Part shown: in pieces, positions 17,368-26,511 of the stretch | Position numbering within the stretch: position 1 is the first letter of the stretch | How the letters are laid out: each line of letters starts with the position of its first letter | Origin: Micromonospora lupini str. Lupac 08 | GTDB taxonomy: Bacteria; Actinomycetota; Actinomycetes; Mycobacteriales; Micromonosporaceae | DNA length: 64,000 nucleotides | Assembly: GCF_000297395.2 (NCBI RefSeq) | Contig: NZ_HF570108.1 | Span: 1,526,611 to 1,590,610, forward strand | Reading direction: 5' to 3' | Notes under the pieces: model-generated | Seen by the model: only the letters and a program-made list of their open reading frames with translations | Databases searched by the model: none | What the model was told of the DNA's origin: nothing | Translations under genes and position numbers: made by a program

Positions 17368-17456
17368 CCGGACGATCAAGCCCGCCCTGTGCTAGGTGGG
17401 CGTGAGCCTCCGACCGAGGCCGGCAGCACGGGCTGGCCGCGCTCCCGATGGGCCCG

Positions 17457-17524
17457 CCTTGATCAGGTGATGAGAAATAGGCGTCAGGACCGCTGCCGAC
17501 CTACTTTTCATCACCTGATCAAGG
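17457..17524. repeat. Long intergenic palindrome, CTTGATCAGGTGATGA type
   Basis: Two 25-nt arms (17457-17481 and 17500-17524) match at 23 of 25 positions around an 18-nt centre. Arms begin CCTTGATCAGGTGATGA. It sits in the middle of a divergent gap, 170 bp from yraN and 105 bp from the next start. This is too far for a simple operator and has the look of a REP-type mobile palindrome. Confidence 0.7.
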
Positions 17525-17615
17525 TGCCGCAGCACCGCAGCGCTATCCGAGCGCGGCGGTCGGCGGTCGGCGGTCGGCCGGGCGGGCTGAAATGGCGCGG
17601 GCGTGGCCTGTCGCA

Positions 17616-17621
17616 TACGGT
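17616..17621 (+). promoter_or_regulatory. -10 box for leaderless start at 17629
   Basis: TACGGT ends 7 nt before GTG 17629, so the transcript probably begins at the start codon. Confidence 0.4.
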
Positions 17622-17628
17622 GCCTGAC

Positions 17629-18768
17629 GTGGACGGACGACGGAGCTTTCCGGAAGATCAGGAGTCGCGCTGGTACCCCGACGAGCGGGCCCGCGGTTAC
17701 GGCGATTCCGAGTGGCGCGGCGCGGGTGAGCCGCGGTACCGGGACGGCGAGATCCCCGAGCAGCGCGGCGTCGAGGACAGCCGATCCGTCGAGGACACCG
17801 GCGTCGGCCGACGCCGGGAGCCGGACTCGGGGCGCTTCGGCGGTACGCCGGAGCCGGGCTCTGGCCGCTTCGGCGCGGTGGACGTGGGCCGCTTCGGTGG
17901 TACGCCCGAGTCGGATTCGGGTCGTCTGAGCGCGCTGGACGTGGGCCGGCCCGAGTCGGACTCCGGGCGCTTCGGCGCCATCGACACCGCACCGGGGAGG
18001 TTCGGCGGCAGCGAGCCCGACTCGGGACGTTTCGGCGTGGTCGACCCGTTGGGTGACGCGCGTACGGAGGGGGACGGTTACCGGGCGACCCGCTCCCGCA
18101 GGGCGGATCGGGACCCCTCGGAGATCTCCGGTGAGCTGCCCGGCCGCCGAGCCGCCCGGGAGCCGGTGAGTACGTCCACGCCGGAAGCCGCCCGAGACGC
18201 CGGGCCGGCGGCCCTCCGAGACACCGGGTCAGCGGCCCTCCGTGACACCGCGCCGGCGGCCACCCCAGACGCCGGGCCGGCGGCCGGGGTTCTCGCCGAC
18301 CCGACCCGGCCCGCCCCGCTCGCCGGATATCCGATCATCGAGCCGACCCGGGGCGGCGGGGACCAGCCGCACCCGCTGGAGATGCCGACCGGCCCGATGC
18401 CGGGGATCGGCCCTCGTCCCGACCTGCCCGTCGGCGAGCCGCTGGCGTACCCCCAGCCGGCCGACGGTGTCTACCGGACCCGCCGCCCGGCGCTGGCCGC
18501 GCTCTTCGCCCTGCTGGCGTTGATCTTCGAGGTCCCGGCGCTGCGGGTGTTGCTGGCGGGCGTCACCGGCGACCCCCTGGACGCCGGCAACGTCGTGGTG
18601 GGCATCTGCCTGGTCGCCGGGCTGCCGATCTTCGCATCGGGGCTGTACGGGCTCAGAACCGGCGGACTGGCGCTCTCCGACAGCGGACGGGGCTGGCTGC
18701 GCCCTCCGACGGCGTACCTGACCGTCGGCCTGGTGCTCTTCGTCGCCGCCGCCCTCGCCGCCGGCTGA
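17629..18768 (+). CDS. Repeat-rich membrane protein of unknown function
   Basis: 379 residues. The N-terminal 280 or so are cytosolic-looking, charged and disordered. Residues 60-140 hold at least six imperfect copies of an acidic-SGRFG motif ([32 protein letters not shown]). The C-terminal 100 residues contain three hydrophobic helices ([57 protein letters not shown]). I do not recognise a named family. GTG 17629 is favoured by the -10 box; GTG 17620 is an alternative. The last codons form the first unit of a 27-bp tandem repeat. Confidence 0.75.
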   Translation: MDGRRSFPEDQESRWYPDERARGYGDSEWRGAGEPRYRDGEIPEQRGVEDSRSVEDTGVGRRREPDSGRFGGTPEPGSGRFGAVDVGRFGGTPESDSGRLSALDVGRPESDSGRFGAIDTAPGRFGGSEPDSGRFGVVDPLGDARTEGDGYRATRSRRADRDPSEISGELPGRRAAREPVSTSTPEAARDAGPAALRDTGSAALRDTAPAATPDAGPAAGVLADPTRPAPLAGYPIIEPTRGGGDQPHPLEMPTGPMPGIGPRPDLPVGEPLAYPQPADGVYRTRRPALAALFALLALIFEVPALRVLLAGVTGDPLDAGNVVVGICLVAGLPIFASGLYGLRTGGLALSDSGRGWLRPPTAYLTVGLVLFVAAALAAG

Positions 18769-18880
18769 CCCCGACGCAGCCGACCTGCCGGCTGACCCCG
18801 ACGCAGCCGACCTGCCGGCTGACCCCGACAAAGCCGGGCCGCCGGCTGACCCCGACAAAGCCGGGCCGCCGGCTGACCCT
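18760..18880 (+). repeat. 27-bp minisatellite spanning a stop codon
   Basis: Four units of 27 bp (18760-18786, 18787-18813, 18814-18840, 18841-18867) and a partial fifth. Units 1-2 and units 3-4 are identical pairs. Unit 1 includes the final Ala-Gly-stop of the membrane protein gene. The rest of the 446-bp gap 18769-19214 holds diverged copies of GGCTGATC-like sequence, then the rpsB promoter and leader; no gene was found. Confidence 0.8.
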
Positions 18881-19028
18881 CCGGCTGACGCCGCGCCGCC
18901 GACCCGCCGGCTGATCACCGCGCAGAGCAACCCCGGCCGCTGATCCAGCTCCGCCAACCCCGGCGGCTGATCTCCGCGCCGCCGCTCCGCCCGCGCGCAC
19001 CCGGAGGTCGGGGGGCGGGGAAGGGGCG

Positions 19029-19181
19029 TACACTGGCCAACTGGCGACCGCCTCGTGCGGTCGACCTCGCGCGCCCTCTTCACGAATCGTCGTGAAGCGA
19101 CGGCCTCCCTGGTCCCGATCTTGATCGGGCCCACCATGGGCCGGCGACCAGGCGCCAGGACGCCCGGCCACCGGCCGGGCG
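19029..19181 (+). promoter_or_regulatory. rpsB promoter and structured leader
   Basis: TACACT (19029-19034) is a good -10 box and gives a leader of about 175 nt. The leader holds three perfect stems: TTCACGA/TCGTGAA (19079-19096), CCCGATC/GATCGGG (19114-19129) and CGCCCGGCC/GGCCGGGCG with a 3-nt loop (19161-19181). The ribosome site GAGGAGT follows. Autoregulation by S2 is known for rpsB leaders in other bacteria; here it is only suggested by the structure. Confidence 0.55.
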
Positions 19182-19214
19182 TGACAACCAGGGATCTTGA
19201 GGAGTAACCCAACC

Positions 19215-20132
19215 ATGGCCGTCGTGACCATGCGCCAGCTGCTGGAGAGCGGTGTCCACTTCGGGCACCAGACCCGGCGCTGGAACCCGAAGATGAAGCG
19301 CTTCATCATGACCGAGCGCAACGGCATCTACATCATCGACCTGCGCCAGACTCTCGACTACATCGAGAAGGCGTACGAGTTCGTGCGTGGAACCGTCGCG
19401 GAGGGTGGCAGCATCCTCTTCGTCGGCACCAAGAAGCAGGCCCAGGAGGCCATCGCCGAGCAGGCGACCCGGGTCGGTCAGCCGTACGTCAACCACCGCT
19501 GGCTCGGTGGCATGCTGACCAACTTCCAGACGGTGTACAAGCGGCTCCAGCGGATGAAGGAGCTGGAGGGCCTGGGTGACCTCAGCGGCACCGCCGCCGG
19601 TTACACCAAGAAGGAGACCCTGCAGCTCTCCCGCGAGAAGATCAAGCTGACCCGCACGCTGGGTGGTCTGCGGGACATGCAGAAGCTGCCGGCCGCGGTC
19701 TGGATCGTCGACACCAAGAAGGAGCACATCGCCGTCGACGAGGCCCGCAAGCTGGGCATCCCGGTGATCGCCGTCCTCGACACCAACTGTGACCCGGACG
19801 AGGTCGACTTCCCGATCCCGGGCAACGACGACGCGATCCGCTCGGCCGAGCTGCTGACCAAGGTCGTCGCGGCCGCCGTCGCGGACGGTCTGATCGCGCG
19901 TTCCGGCCGTCGCCGGGGCAACGACGAGAAGCCCGAGGGTGTCGCGACCGACGAGCCGCTGACCGAGTGGGAGCGCGAGCTGCTGGAGCCGAAGAAGGCC
20001 GACGAGTCGGCCGCCCCGGCCGAGCAGCCGGCCGCTGCCGCCGCCGAGCAGCCCGCCGCCGAGCAGCCCGCCACCCCGGAGCAGCCGGCGCAGGCCGCCA
20101 CCGAGCAGCCGGCGGCCGCCACCGCGGAGTGA
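19215..20132 (+). CDS. rpsB: 30S ribosomal protein S2
   Basis: A 305-residue uS2: [20 protein letters not shown], then [10 protein letters not shown] and [22 protein letters not shown] are all canonical. The last 50 or so residues are an Ala/Glu/Gln/Pro-rich extension ([15 protein letters not shown]) typical of actinobacteria and probably disordered. ATG 19215 has GAGGAG 12-17 bases upstream. It is cotranscribed with tsf, with a hairpin between. Confidence 0.97.
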   Translation: MAVVTMRQLLESGVHFGHQTRRWNPKMKRFIMTERNGIYIIDLRQTLDYIEKAYEFVRGTVAEGGSILFVGTKKQAQEAIAEQATRVGQPYVNHRWLGGMLTNFQTVYKRLQRMKELEGLGDLSGTAAGYTKKETLQLSREKIKLTRTLGGLRDMQKLPAAVWIVDTKKEHIAVDEARKLGIPVIAVLDTNCDPDEVDFPIPGNDDAIRSAELLTKVVAAAVADGLIARSGRRRGNDEKPEGVATDEPLTEWERELLEPKKADESAAPAEQPAAAAAEQPAAEQPATPEQPAQAATEQPAAATAE

Positions 20133-20144
20133 CCCGCACCGTCG

Positions 20145-20178
20145 CTGCCCGCCGTCCGTTTTCGCGAACGGCGGGCAG
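20145..20178 (+). terminator. Hairpin between rpsB and tsf
   Basis: An 11-bp stem, CTGCCCGCCGT (20145-20155) with ACGGCGGGCAG (20168-20178), and a 12-nt loop containing TTTT. It is probably a partial terminator or processing site that sets S2 to EF-Ts ratios. Confidence 0.5.
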
Positions 20179-20266
20179 TGGCGGTACGCCGGGCACGATC
20201 CGCCCGGATCCGGGTAACCGGCACCTCTGACCATCCACACGCCGTCTCAACACCGAAGAGAGAGCC

Positions 20267-21094
20267 ATGTCCCAAATCACCGCCGCGGACGTCAAGAAGC
20301 TCCGCGACCTCACCGGCGCCGGCATGATGGACAGCAAGAAGGCGCTGACCGAGGCCGAGGGCGACTTCGACAAGGCCATCGAGATCCTGCGCGTCAAGGG
20401 CGCCAAGGACGTCGGCAAGCGGGCCGGCCGTACGGCCGCCAACGGCCTGGTCGCCCACTCCGGCAAGGCGCTGCTCGAGCTCAACTGCGAGACCGACTTC
20501 GTCGCCAAGACCGAGTCGTTCATCGCGCTGGCCCAGCAGCTGGTGGAGCACGGCGAGCGTTCCGGCGTGACCAGCGCCGAGGAGCTGCTCGCCTCCGAGC
20601 TCGACGGCAAGGTCGTCGCCGACCTGGTCCAGGAGCAGTCCGCCAAGATCGGCGAGAAGCTGGTGCTCAACCGGTTCGCCAAGGTCGAGGGCACCACCGC
20701 GGTCTACCTGCACCGCAAGGCCCAGGACCTGCCGCCGGCCGTCGGCGTGCTGGTGTCGTACACCGGCAAGTCCGACGAGGCGGGCGACGCCGACGCCCGT
20801 GGCGTCGCCATGCAGATCGCCGCCATGCGGCCGAAGTACCTCACCCGGGACGAGGTTCCGGCCGAGGTCGTCGAGTCCGAGCGGCGCATCGCCGAGCAGA
20901 CCGCCCGCGAGGAGAACAAGCCCGAGGCGGCCCTGCCGAAGATCGTCGACGGTCGGGTGAACTCCTTCTTCAAGGACTACGTCCTCGTCGAGCAGTCGTC
21001 CGTGGCCGACAACAAGAAGACGGTGAAGCAGGTGCTGGCCGAGGCCGGCATCGAGGTCACCCGCTTCGTGCGGTTCGAGGTCGGCCAGGCCTGA
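20267..21094 (+). CDS. tsf: Elongation factor Ts
   Basis: A 275-residue EF-Ts with the N-terminal UBA-like domain and the signature [18 protein letters not shown], then [15 protein letters not shown]. It is the guanine nucleotide exchange factor for EF-Tu. Length is normal for actinobacteria. A purine-rich GAGAGAG precedes ATG 20267. It is the second gene of the rpsB-tsf pair and is followed by a strong hairpin. Confidence 0.97.
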   Translation: MSQITAADVKKLRDLTGAGMMDSKKALTEAEGDFDKAIEILRVKGAKDVGKRAGRTAANGLVAHSGKALLELNCETDFVAKTESFIALAQQLVEHGERSGVTSAEELLASELDGKVVADLVQEQSAKIGEKLVLNRFAKVEGTTAVYLHRKAQDLPPAVGVLVSYTGKSDEAGDADARGVAMQIAAMRPKYLTRDEVPAEVVESERRIAEQTAREENKPEAALPKIVDGRVNSFFKDYVLVEQSSVADNKKTVKQVLAEAGIEVTRFVRFEVGQA

Positions 21095-21133
21095 GCCGCC
21101 ACCGGGCGCCGCGCGCCCGTGGGCAGTAGACGT

Positions 21134-21183
21134 TGACGAGGAGGCCGCCGGTGTACGTGACAGGCACCGCGGCCTCCTCGTCA
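21134..21183 (+). terminator. Terminator after tsf
   Basis: TGACGAGGAGGCCGC (from 21134) pairs with GCGGCCTCCTCGTCA (to 21183). The stem is about 15-18 bp with a bulge and a loop of roughly 16 nt. It separates rpsB-tsf from pyrH. There is no long U-tract, as usual in this clade. Confidence 0.7.
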
Positions 21184-21254
21184 CATAGGGTCGGCAGCGG
21201 CAGGTTCGCGGTAACGCGTCGCGCGGGGCGTGCGCGTGGGGGAAGGCGGGGCGG

Positions 21255-22022
21255 ATGACGCAGGTTGTGAGTGACCGGACGCTGGCGGTGGACGATCCGA
21301 CGGCGCCGCCGCCGGGGCGGGCCCGCCGGGTGGTGCTGAAGCTCTCGGGTGAGGTGTTCGGTGGTGGCGCGATCGGCGTCGACCCGGACGTCGTGCAGGC
21401 CATCGCCCGGCAGATCGCCACAGTGGTCCGCCGCGGCGTGCAGGTCTCCGTGGTGGTCGGCGGGGGCAACTTCTTCCGCGGCGCGGAGCTGCAGAAGCGC
21501 GGGATGGACCGCGCCCGCGCCGACTACATGGGCATGCTCGGCACCGTGATGAACTGCCTCGCGCTGCAGGACTTCCTGGAGAAGGAGGGCATCGAGACCC
21601 GGGTGCAGAGCGCCATCACGATGGCCCAGGTCGCCGAACCGTACATCCCCCTGCGGGCGATCCGGCACCTGGAGAAGGGCCGTGTGGTCTTCTTCGGCGC
21701 CGGCGCGGGCATGCCGTACTTCTCCACCGACACCGTGGCCGCCCAGCGGGCGCTGGAGATCCGGGCCGACGTGGTGCTGATGAGCAAGAACGGCGTGGAC
21801 GGCGTCTACACCGCCGATCCGCGGATCGACCCCACCGCCAGCAAGCTCGACTCGATCACCTTCTCCGAGGTGCTGCGCCGCAACCTGCGGGTGGCCGACG
21901 CCGCCGCGTTCAGCCTCTGCATGGAGAACGGCCTGCCGATGTTGGTCTTCGGCGCGCAGGGTGACGACACCATCATCCGCGCGGTGGGTGGCGACAAGAT
22001 CGGCACCCTGATCACCGCCTGA
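21255..22022 (+). CDS. pyrH: Uridylate kinase
   Basis: A 255-residue bacterial UMP kinase of the amino-acid kinase fold: [58 protein letters not shown] and [13 protein letters not shown] are all present. It phosphorylates UMP to UDP and is usually hexameric with GTP activation and UTP inhibition. The N-terminal 20 residues before RARRVVLK are an actinobacterial extension. GGAAGG precedes ATG 21255. Confidence 0.96.
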   Translation: MTQVVSDRTLAVDDPTAPPPGRARRVVLKLSGEVFGGGAIGVDPDVVQAIARQIATVVRRGVQVSVVVGGGNFFRGAELQKRGMDRARADYMGMLGTVMNCLALQDFLEKEGIETRVQSAITMAQVAEPYIPLRAIRHLEKGRVVFFGAGAGMPYFSTDTVAAQRALEIRADVVLMSKNGVDGVYTADPRIDPTASKLDSITFSEVLRRNLRVADAAAFSLCMENGLPMLVFGAQGDDTIIRAVGGDKIGTLITA

Positions 22023-22093
22023 GCGTGACCGGCAGCGGCCCGGACGACTTTCAGCAGAGCCCACGACGAGCACAGAAGGAGGCGAGGAGACCG

Positions 22094-22651
22094 GTGATCG
22101 ACGACACCCTCCTCGAGGCCGAGGAAAAGATGGAGCGTGCGGTTGAGCACGCCAAGGAGGAGTTCGGCGCCATCCGTACCGGTCGCGCCAACGCCGCCAT
22201 GTTCTCCAAGGTCATCATCGACTACTACGGCACGCCCACGCCGCTGACCCAGATGGCGTCGATCGCGGTCCCCGAGCCGCGGATGGCCATCATCAAGCCG
22301 TACGACAACTCGCAGATCAATGCGATGGAGAAGGCGATCCGCGACTCGGACCTCGGGGTGAACCCGAACAACGAGGGCAACCAGCTGCGCATCCTGCTCC
22401 CGCAGATGACCGAGGAGCGCCGCCGCGACATGATCAAGGTGGCCAAGAACAAGGGCGAGGAGGCCAAGGTGGCCATCCGCAACGTCCGCCGCCGTGGCAA
22501 GGAAGAGCTGGACCGGATCGTCAAGGACGGCGAGGCCGGCGAGGACGACGGCCGCCGCGCCGAGAAGGAGCTGGACGACCTGACGCAGCGCTACGTCGCC
22601 AACATCGACGACCTGGTCAAGCACAAGGAGACCGAGCTGCTGGAGGTCTGA
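22094..22651 (+). CDS. frr: Ribosome recycling factor
   Basis: A 185-residue [27 protein letters not shown] at the N-terminus, then [25 protein letters not shown] and the [23 protein letters not shown] stretch. With EF-G it splits post-termination ribosomes. The frame opens at 22025, but GTG 22094 is the conserved start and has GGAGGCGAGGAGA just upstream. It lies 71 bp after pyrH, in the standard pyrH-frr pair. Confidence 0.96.
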   Translation: MIDDTLLEAEEKMERAVEHAKEEFGAIRTGRANAAMFSKVIIDYYGTPTPLTQMASIAVPEPRMAIIKPYDNSQINAMEKAIRDSDLGVNPNNEGNQLRILLPQMTEERRRDMIKVAKNKGEEAKVAIRNVRRRGKEELDRIVKDGEAGEDDGRRAEKELDDLTQRYVANIDDLVKHKETELLEV

Positions 22652-22688
22652 GGCCGCACCCGGCGTCCGGCGGTTGAGCAGCAGACGT

Positions 22689-22729
22689 GAGGCCCGCCCC
22701 CGATCCGGGGACGGGCCTCGTGCCGTTCG
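22689..22729. terminator. Bidirectional terminator between frr and the convergent secreted-protein gene
   Basis: Arms 22689-22702 (GAGGCCCGCCCCCG) and 22716-22729 pair over 14 bp with one mismatch. It lies between two convergent stops and probably serves both. Confidence 0.7.
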
Positions 22730-22733
22730 AGCG

Positions 22734-23177
22734 TCAGCGGGGGATCCGGACGGTACGGGTCTTCTCGGTCAGGGTCGTTCCGACGTACGCGTCGTGCAGC
22801 TCGAAGCGCACGGTGGCCCGACCCGGGTGCAGCACCGGGCCACCCCGGTAGAAGCCCATCGAGATGCTGGCGGTGCCGCCGTCGCAGACGATCTCGCCGG
22901 CGCCGAGTCCGCCGGTGGCCCAGTAGGTCGGCAGGCCGTCCTGGATCAGCGACGCCGACAGGAAGTACACGCCGGTCGGGCAGTTGCGCACCTCCCCCCG
23001 GGCGGTGGCGGCCGGGAACGCCGGGCCGGTCCCGTCGGGGCTCCCGTCGTACAGGTAGATCTCGCTGGTGCGGTGGTCGATCCTGATGCTCGCGTTCCGC
23101 GTCGCCGCGGTGGCCGGTGTGGCCGCCGTCAGGACGAGGGCGACAATCGTCAACACCGCCAGGCTGATTCTGCGCAC
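22734..23177 (-). CDS. Small secreted protein of unknown function
   Basis: 147 residues with a Sec signal peptide (VRRISLAVLTIVALVLTAATPATAA, cleavage near residue 25). The mature part is about 120 residues, beta-rich, with two Cys (VRNCPTG and EIVCDGG) that could form a disulfide. No family was recognised. GTG 23177 has GGAAGGAG 6 bp upstream. It stands alone between frr and cdsA on the opposite strand. Confidence 0.75.
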   Translation of the reverse strand: MRRISLAVLTIVALVLTAATPATAATRNASIRIDHRTSEIYLYDGSPDGTGPAFPAATARGEVRNCPTGVYFLSASLIQDGLPTYWATGGLGAGEIVCDGGTASISMGFYRGGPVLHPGRATVRFELHDAYVGTTLTEKTRTVRIPR

Positions 23178-23569
23178 GAACGCTCCTTCCCCGTTGTGGT
23201 GCTGGAAACCGCCGGCGGACGCCGGCACACCGACAGCCGACCATCGATGGGCGGCGCGGGTCATCCCCTGTTCGCCCGGATGCACGGTCGGATACGCGTC
23301 GCTGCGCCGCCGACGCTCGTGCGGGCGGCGGGTGCGATTCGCGTGCCGCCGTCGGCCCACACCCGCCCCCGGCAGGGCGGCGACTCGCCGGATCCCGCTC
23401 ACCGCGGCCCCCGGACGGGCCCCGACGGTCAGGGGCGCCATCGTCCGCCTCGCCCCGGCGGCGGGTGCAGTAGGCTCGGCAGGATTCCCGGCCACCGGGC
23501 GGTGCGTACCGGGAATCGACCGACCGTCGGGGCGGTCGAGCCGGAGGAACACAGTCGCGCGTGTAGGGG
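23178..23569. other. Intergenic gap upstream of cdsA
   Basis: This gap lies between the divergent secreted-protein gene and cdsA. A TAGGCT box at about 23469-23474 could be the cdsA promoter, giving a leader near 140 nt. CCGGAGGAA at 23541-23549 resembles a ribosome site but has no start codon at the right distance. No gene is supported in this stretch. Confidence 0.4.
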
Positions 23570-23623
23570 ATGCTTGTGGTCTTGCGTCATGTGGTGGTAC
23601 TCGTGCCGCGTCGCGGTGCGTGA
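23570..23623 (+). CDS. Possible 17-codon leader ORF coupled to cdsA
   Basis: ATG 23570 opens a 17-residue frame (MLVVLRHVVVLVPRRGA), very rich in Val. Its TGA (23621-23623) overlaps the cdsA ATG at 23623 as TGATG. cdsA itself has no clear ribosome site, so re-initiation from this frame is plausible. It could equally be chance in GC-rich DNA. Confidence 0.3.
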   Translation: MLVVLRHVVVLVPRRGA

Positions 23624-25218
23624 TGTCCCACCCCGACCCCTACACCGACGAACCGCGCGGCTGGGACCGGCCGGAGCGCCCGGTCGCCCTGCCCTGGCCC
23701 GAGCAGGAGCTTGAGGCGGGCCAGCGGAGCCGCCGTCCGGCCGTCGGGCCCGAGTTGTACGCCGAGCCGCGCACCCGCCCGTACGCGGAGCCGTATCCGG
23801 CAGACCCGTACGACGAGCGCGGCCGGGCCGTCCGCCCGGAGGACCGGGACCGTTTCGACGACCGGGACCGGCGCGACCGTTTCGCGGACCGGGACCGCTA
23901 CGACGACGATCGGAACCAGCCCGACCGGTACGACGACCGGGGTGGTCCCGGCCGCTACGGCGATCGGCCGCCAGCGGCTGACGGCCCTCCGCGTTACGCC
24001 GACCCCGGCGCTGCCCAGCGTTACGACGACCGTGACGCGCCATCGCGCTTCGACGACCGTGGCGCTGCGCCGCGTTACGACGACCGTGACGCGCCATCGC
24101 GCTTCGACGACCGTGGCGCTGCGCCGCGTTACGACGACCGCGACGCGCCATCGCGCTTCGAGGACCGCGACGTCGCGCCGCGTTACGACAACGGTGACGC
24201 GCCATCGCGCTTCGACGACCGCGACGCGTCGCCGCACTTCGATGACGATGCCGGGTACCCGACCGCTCAGCTCGCGCCCATCGGCGCCGAGATCCTGGCC
24301 GACGATGACCCGGTGACCGAGCCGGAGCCGCCGACCGGACGGCGGCCGAAGGGCCGGCGACGGGCCAGCCTCGATCGGCCGGCGACCCAGCAGGTGGGCA
24401 CCGGGCGGGCCGGCCGGAACCTGCCGGCGGCGATCGGGGTCGGGCTCGGCCTCGGCGCGCTGATCGTGGTTCCGCTTGTCTTCTACCCGCTGGCGTTCCT
24501 GCCGGTGATCGCCGCCGCCATCGCGGTCGGCATCTGGGAGATGGCACGGGCGGTCCGCCGCAGCGGCGCCCACCCGCCGCTGGTGCCGCTGCTCGCCGGT
24601 GGCGTGCTGACCATCGGGCTGGCGTGGTTCGCCGGCCCGGACGCCCTCAGTCTGGGCCTGCTGGTCACGGTGCTGGGCACGATGATCTGGCGGTTGGGCG
24701 ACGGCCCGGCCGGCTTCCAGCGGGATCTCACCGCGGCCACCCTGATCGCGGTCTACGTGCCGTTCCTCGGCGGTTTCGCGGCGTTGCTGGCGGCGGCCCC
24801 CGACGACGGCCGGCTGCGCATCCTGGCCACGCTGATCGCTGTGGTCCTCTCCGACACCGGCGGGTACGCGGCAGGCGTCTCCTTCGGCCGCCACCCGATG
24901 GCACCGTCGATCAGCCCGAAGAAGTCCTGGGAGGGTTTCGCCGGCTCGGTCACCGCGGCGGCGCTGGGCAGCGCCCTGCTGCTGTGGCTGATGTTCGAGG
25001 TGGCCCCCTGGTGGGGTGCCGTGTTCGGGGTGGCCGTCTCCTGCGCGGCGGTCCTCGGTGATCTCGCCGAATCGATGATCAAGCGGGACCTCGGGGTCAA
25101 GGACATGAGCAACCTGCTGCCCGGGCACGGTGGCCTGATGGACCGGCTGGACTCGATCCTGTTCGCGGTGCCGACCGCGTACCTGCTGTTGGCGATCTTC
25201 GTGCCGGTGGTGGGGTGA
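23623..25218 (+). CDS. cdsA: Phosphatidate cytidylyltransferase with long repetitive N-terminal extension
   Basis: 531 residues. The C-terminal 270 form the integral-membrane CDP-diacylglycerol synthase, with the full signature SMIKRDLGVKDMSNLLPGHG followed by GLMDRLDS. It makes CDP-diacylglycerol from phosphatidate and CTP for phospholipid synthesis. The first 260 residues are hydrophilic and Asp/Arg-rich. Four exact-length 18-residue repeats (RYDDRDAPSRFDDRGAAP type) occupy about residues 133-204. This head is far longer than the family norm and is probably a disordered cytosolic region. Start ATG 23623 is chosen; GTG 23620 is the next in-frame alternative. Confidence 0.93.
   Translation: MSHPDPYTDEPRGWDRPERPVALPWPEQELEAGQRSRRPAVGPELYAEPRTRPYAEPYPADPYDERGRAVRPEDRDRFDDRDRRDRFADRDRYDDDRNQPDRYDDRGGPGRYGDRPPAADGPPRYADPGAAQRYDDRDAPSRFDDRGAAPRYDDRDAPSRFDDRGAAPRYDDRDAPSRFEDRDVAPRYDNGDAPSRFDDRDASPHFDDDAGYPTAQLAPIGAEILADDDPVTEPEPPTGRRPKGRRRASLDRPATQQVGTGRAGRNLPAAIGVGLGLGALIVVPLVFYPLAFLPVIAAAIAVGIWEMARAVRRSGAHPPLVPLLAGGVLTIGLAWFAGPDALSLGLLVTVLGTMIWRLGDGPAGFQRDLTAATLIAVYVPFLGGFAALLAAAPDDGRLRILATLIAVVLSDTGGYAAGVSFGRHPMAPSISPKKSWEGFAGSVTAAALGSALLLWLMFEVAPWWGAVFGVAVSCAAVLGDLAESMIKRDLGVKDMSNLLPGHGGLMDRLDSILFAVPTAYLLLAIFVPVVG
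24019..24234 (+). repeat. 54-bp tandem repeat inside cdsA
   Basis: Four units (24019-24072, 24073-24126, 24127-24180, 24181-24234), each encoding 18 residues. Each unit is itself two related 27-bp halves (RYDDRDAPS and RFDDRGAAP). The high DNA-level identity of the first three points to recent expansion. Confidence 0.9.
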
Positions 25219-25322
25219 GGCATGGATCACCGTGGCCCGAGCGTTCCCGACCGGCGGCCGGGGCCGGTTCCACGCCTCCGGAGGGGTGCCCGGCGCCGGA
25301 GGCGTGACACACTGGACCAGCC

Positions 25323-26480
25323 ATGACGAGCCTGCCGTTGATCCCCGCCCTCTCGGACGCCCCCGCCGCACGCCGGGCCTCCATGCCGCCGCAGCACCTC
25401 GCCGACCTGGACCTGGCCGGCCGCCAGGCGCTGGTCGCCGGGTTGGGTGAGCCCGCGTTCCGTGCCAAGCAGATCTCCAACCACTACTTCGGGCGGCTGG
25501 TCCGCGACCCGCAGGCGATGACCGACCTCCCCGCGGCGACGCGTGAGCGGCTGGCCGACCAGCTGCTGCCCACGCTGCTCAACCCGGTGCGCGAGCTGGC
25601 CTGCGACGACGGCGCGACCCGCAAGGCGCTCTGGAAGCTGCACGACGGCGCGCTTGTCGAGAGCGTGCTGATGGGCTACCCGGACCGGGTCACTGTCTGC
25701 ATCTCCAGCCAGGCGGGCTGCGGCATGGCCTGCCCGTTCTGCGCCACCGGCCAGGCTGGGCTGACCCGCAACCTGTCCACGGCGGAGATCGTCGACCAGG
25801 CGGTCTACCTGGCCGGGGTGGCGGCCTCCGGCGCGGTCGCCGGCTCACCGCCGCGGCTGTCGCACGTCGTGTTCATGGGCATGGGCGAGCCGCTGGCCAA
25901 CTACAACCGGGTCATCGCGGCGATCCGTCGGCTGGTCAGCCCCGCTCCGGAGGGCCTGGGCCTGTCCCAGCGGCACATCACCGTTTCCACGGTCGGCCTG
26001 GTTCCGGCCATCCGCCGACTGGCCAGCGAAGACCTCTCTGTGACCCTTGCGCTGTCGTTGCACGCGCCCGATGATGATCTGCGCGACGAACTCGTGCCGG
26101 TGAACCAGCGCTGGAAGGTAGCCGAGGTGCTGGACGCAGCGTGGGACTACGCCGCCCGGACGGGCCGTCGCGTGTCCATCGAATACGCAATGATCAAGGA
26201 CGTGAACGACCAGCCGTGGCGAGCTGACCTGCTCGGGCGGCTGTTGGCCGGCAAGTTGGCGCACGTGAACCTCATCCCGCTCAATCCGACGCCGGGCAGC
26301 CGCTGGGACGCGAGCCCGAAGCCGGTCGAGCGGGAGTTCGTGCGGCGCTTGCGTGACGCGGGAGTGTCCACCACCGTACGGGACACCCGGGGCCGCGAGA
26401 TCGACGGCGCGTGTGGCCAGCTCGCCGCCGCCGAGGACACCGACACCTTCACCGACCGCGCCGGAGAGGCACCGGCGTGA
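25323..26480 (+). CDS. rlmN: 23S rRNA (adenine2503-C2)-methyltransferase RlmN
   Basis: A 385-residue radical SAM enzyme. The cluster motif [26 protein letters not shown]-like [14 protein letters not shown], and LNPTPGSRW are diagnostic. The C-terminal GACGQL carries the Cys that forms the methyl intermediate. RlmN methylates C2 of A2503 in 23S rRNA and of A37 in some tRNAs. ATG 25323 follows CACACT by 9 nt, so translation may be leaderless. Confidence 0.96.
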   Translation: MTSLPLIPALSDAPAARRASMPPQHLADLDLAGRQALVAGLGEPAFRAKQISNHYFGRLVRDPQAMTDLPAATRERLADQLLPTLLNPVRELACDDGATRKALWKLHDGALVESVLMGYPDRVTVCISSQAGCGMACPFCATGQAGLTRNLSTAEIVDQAVYLAGVAASGAVAGSPPRLSHVVFMGMGEPLANYNRVIAAIRRLVSPAPEGLGLSQRHITVSTVGLVPAIRRLASEDLSVTLALSLHAPDDDLRDELVPVNQRWKVAEVLDAAWDYAARTGRRVSIEYAMIKDVNDQPWRADLLGRLLAGKLAHVNLIPLNPTPGSRWDASPKPVEREFVRRLRDAGVSTTVRDTRGREIDGACGQLAAAEDTDTFTDRAGEAPA

Positions 26481-26511
26481 CCGGGCGTGGCGAACGAGAC
26501 CAGGAGACATA

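Noticed and set aside
15871..17628. Upstream extension of the repeat-rich membrane protein over comM, giving 965 residues
   Set aside because: The extension is Gln/Arg-rich shadow of comM and yraN; GTG 17629 with a -10 box is a better start.
18769..19214. Protein-coding minus-strand frame with GSAGG repeats
   Set aside because: It arises from the 27-bp repeat read in antisense, has no ribosome site and runs through the rpsB leader and start.
24019..24234. Possible CRISPR array (regular repeats)
   Set aside because: Repeats are contiguous 54-bp coding units without spacers, in frame within cdsA. The 36-bp and 33-bp arrays at 27.1 and 48.7 kb are likewise coding minisatellites.
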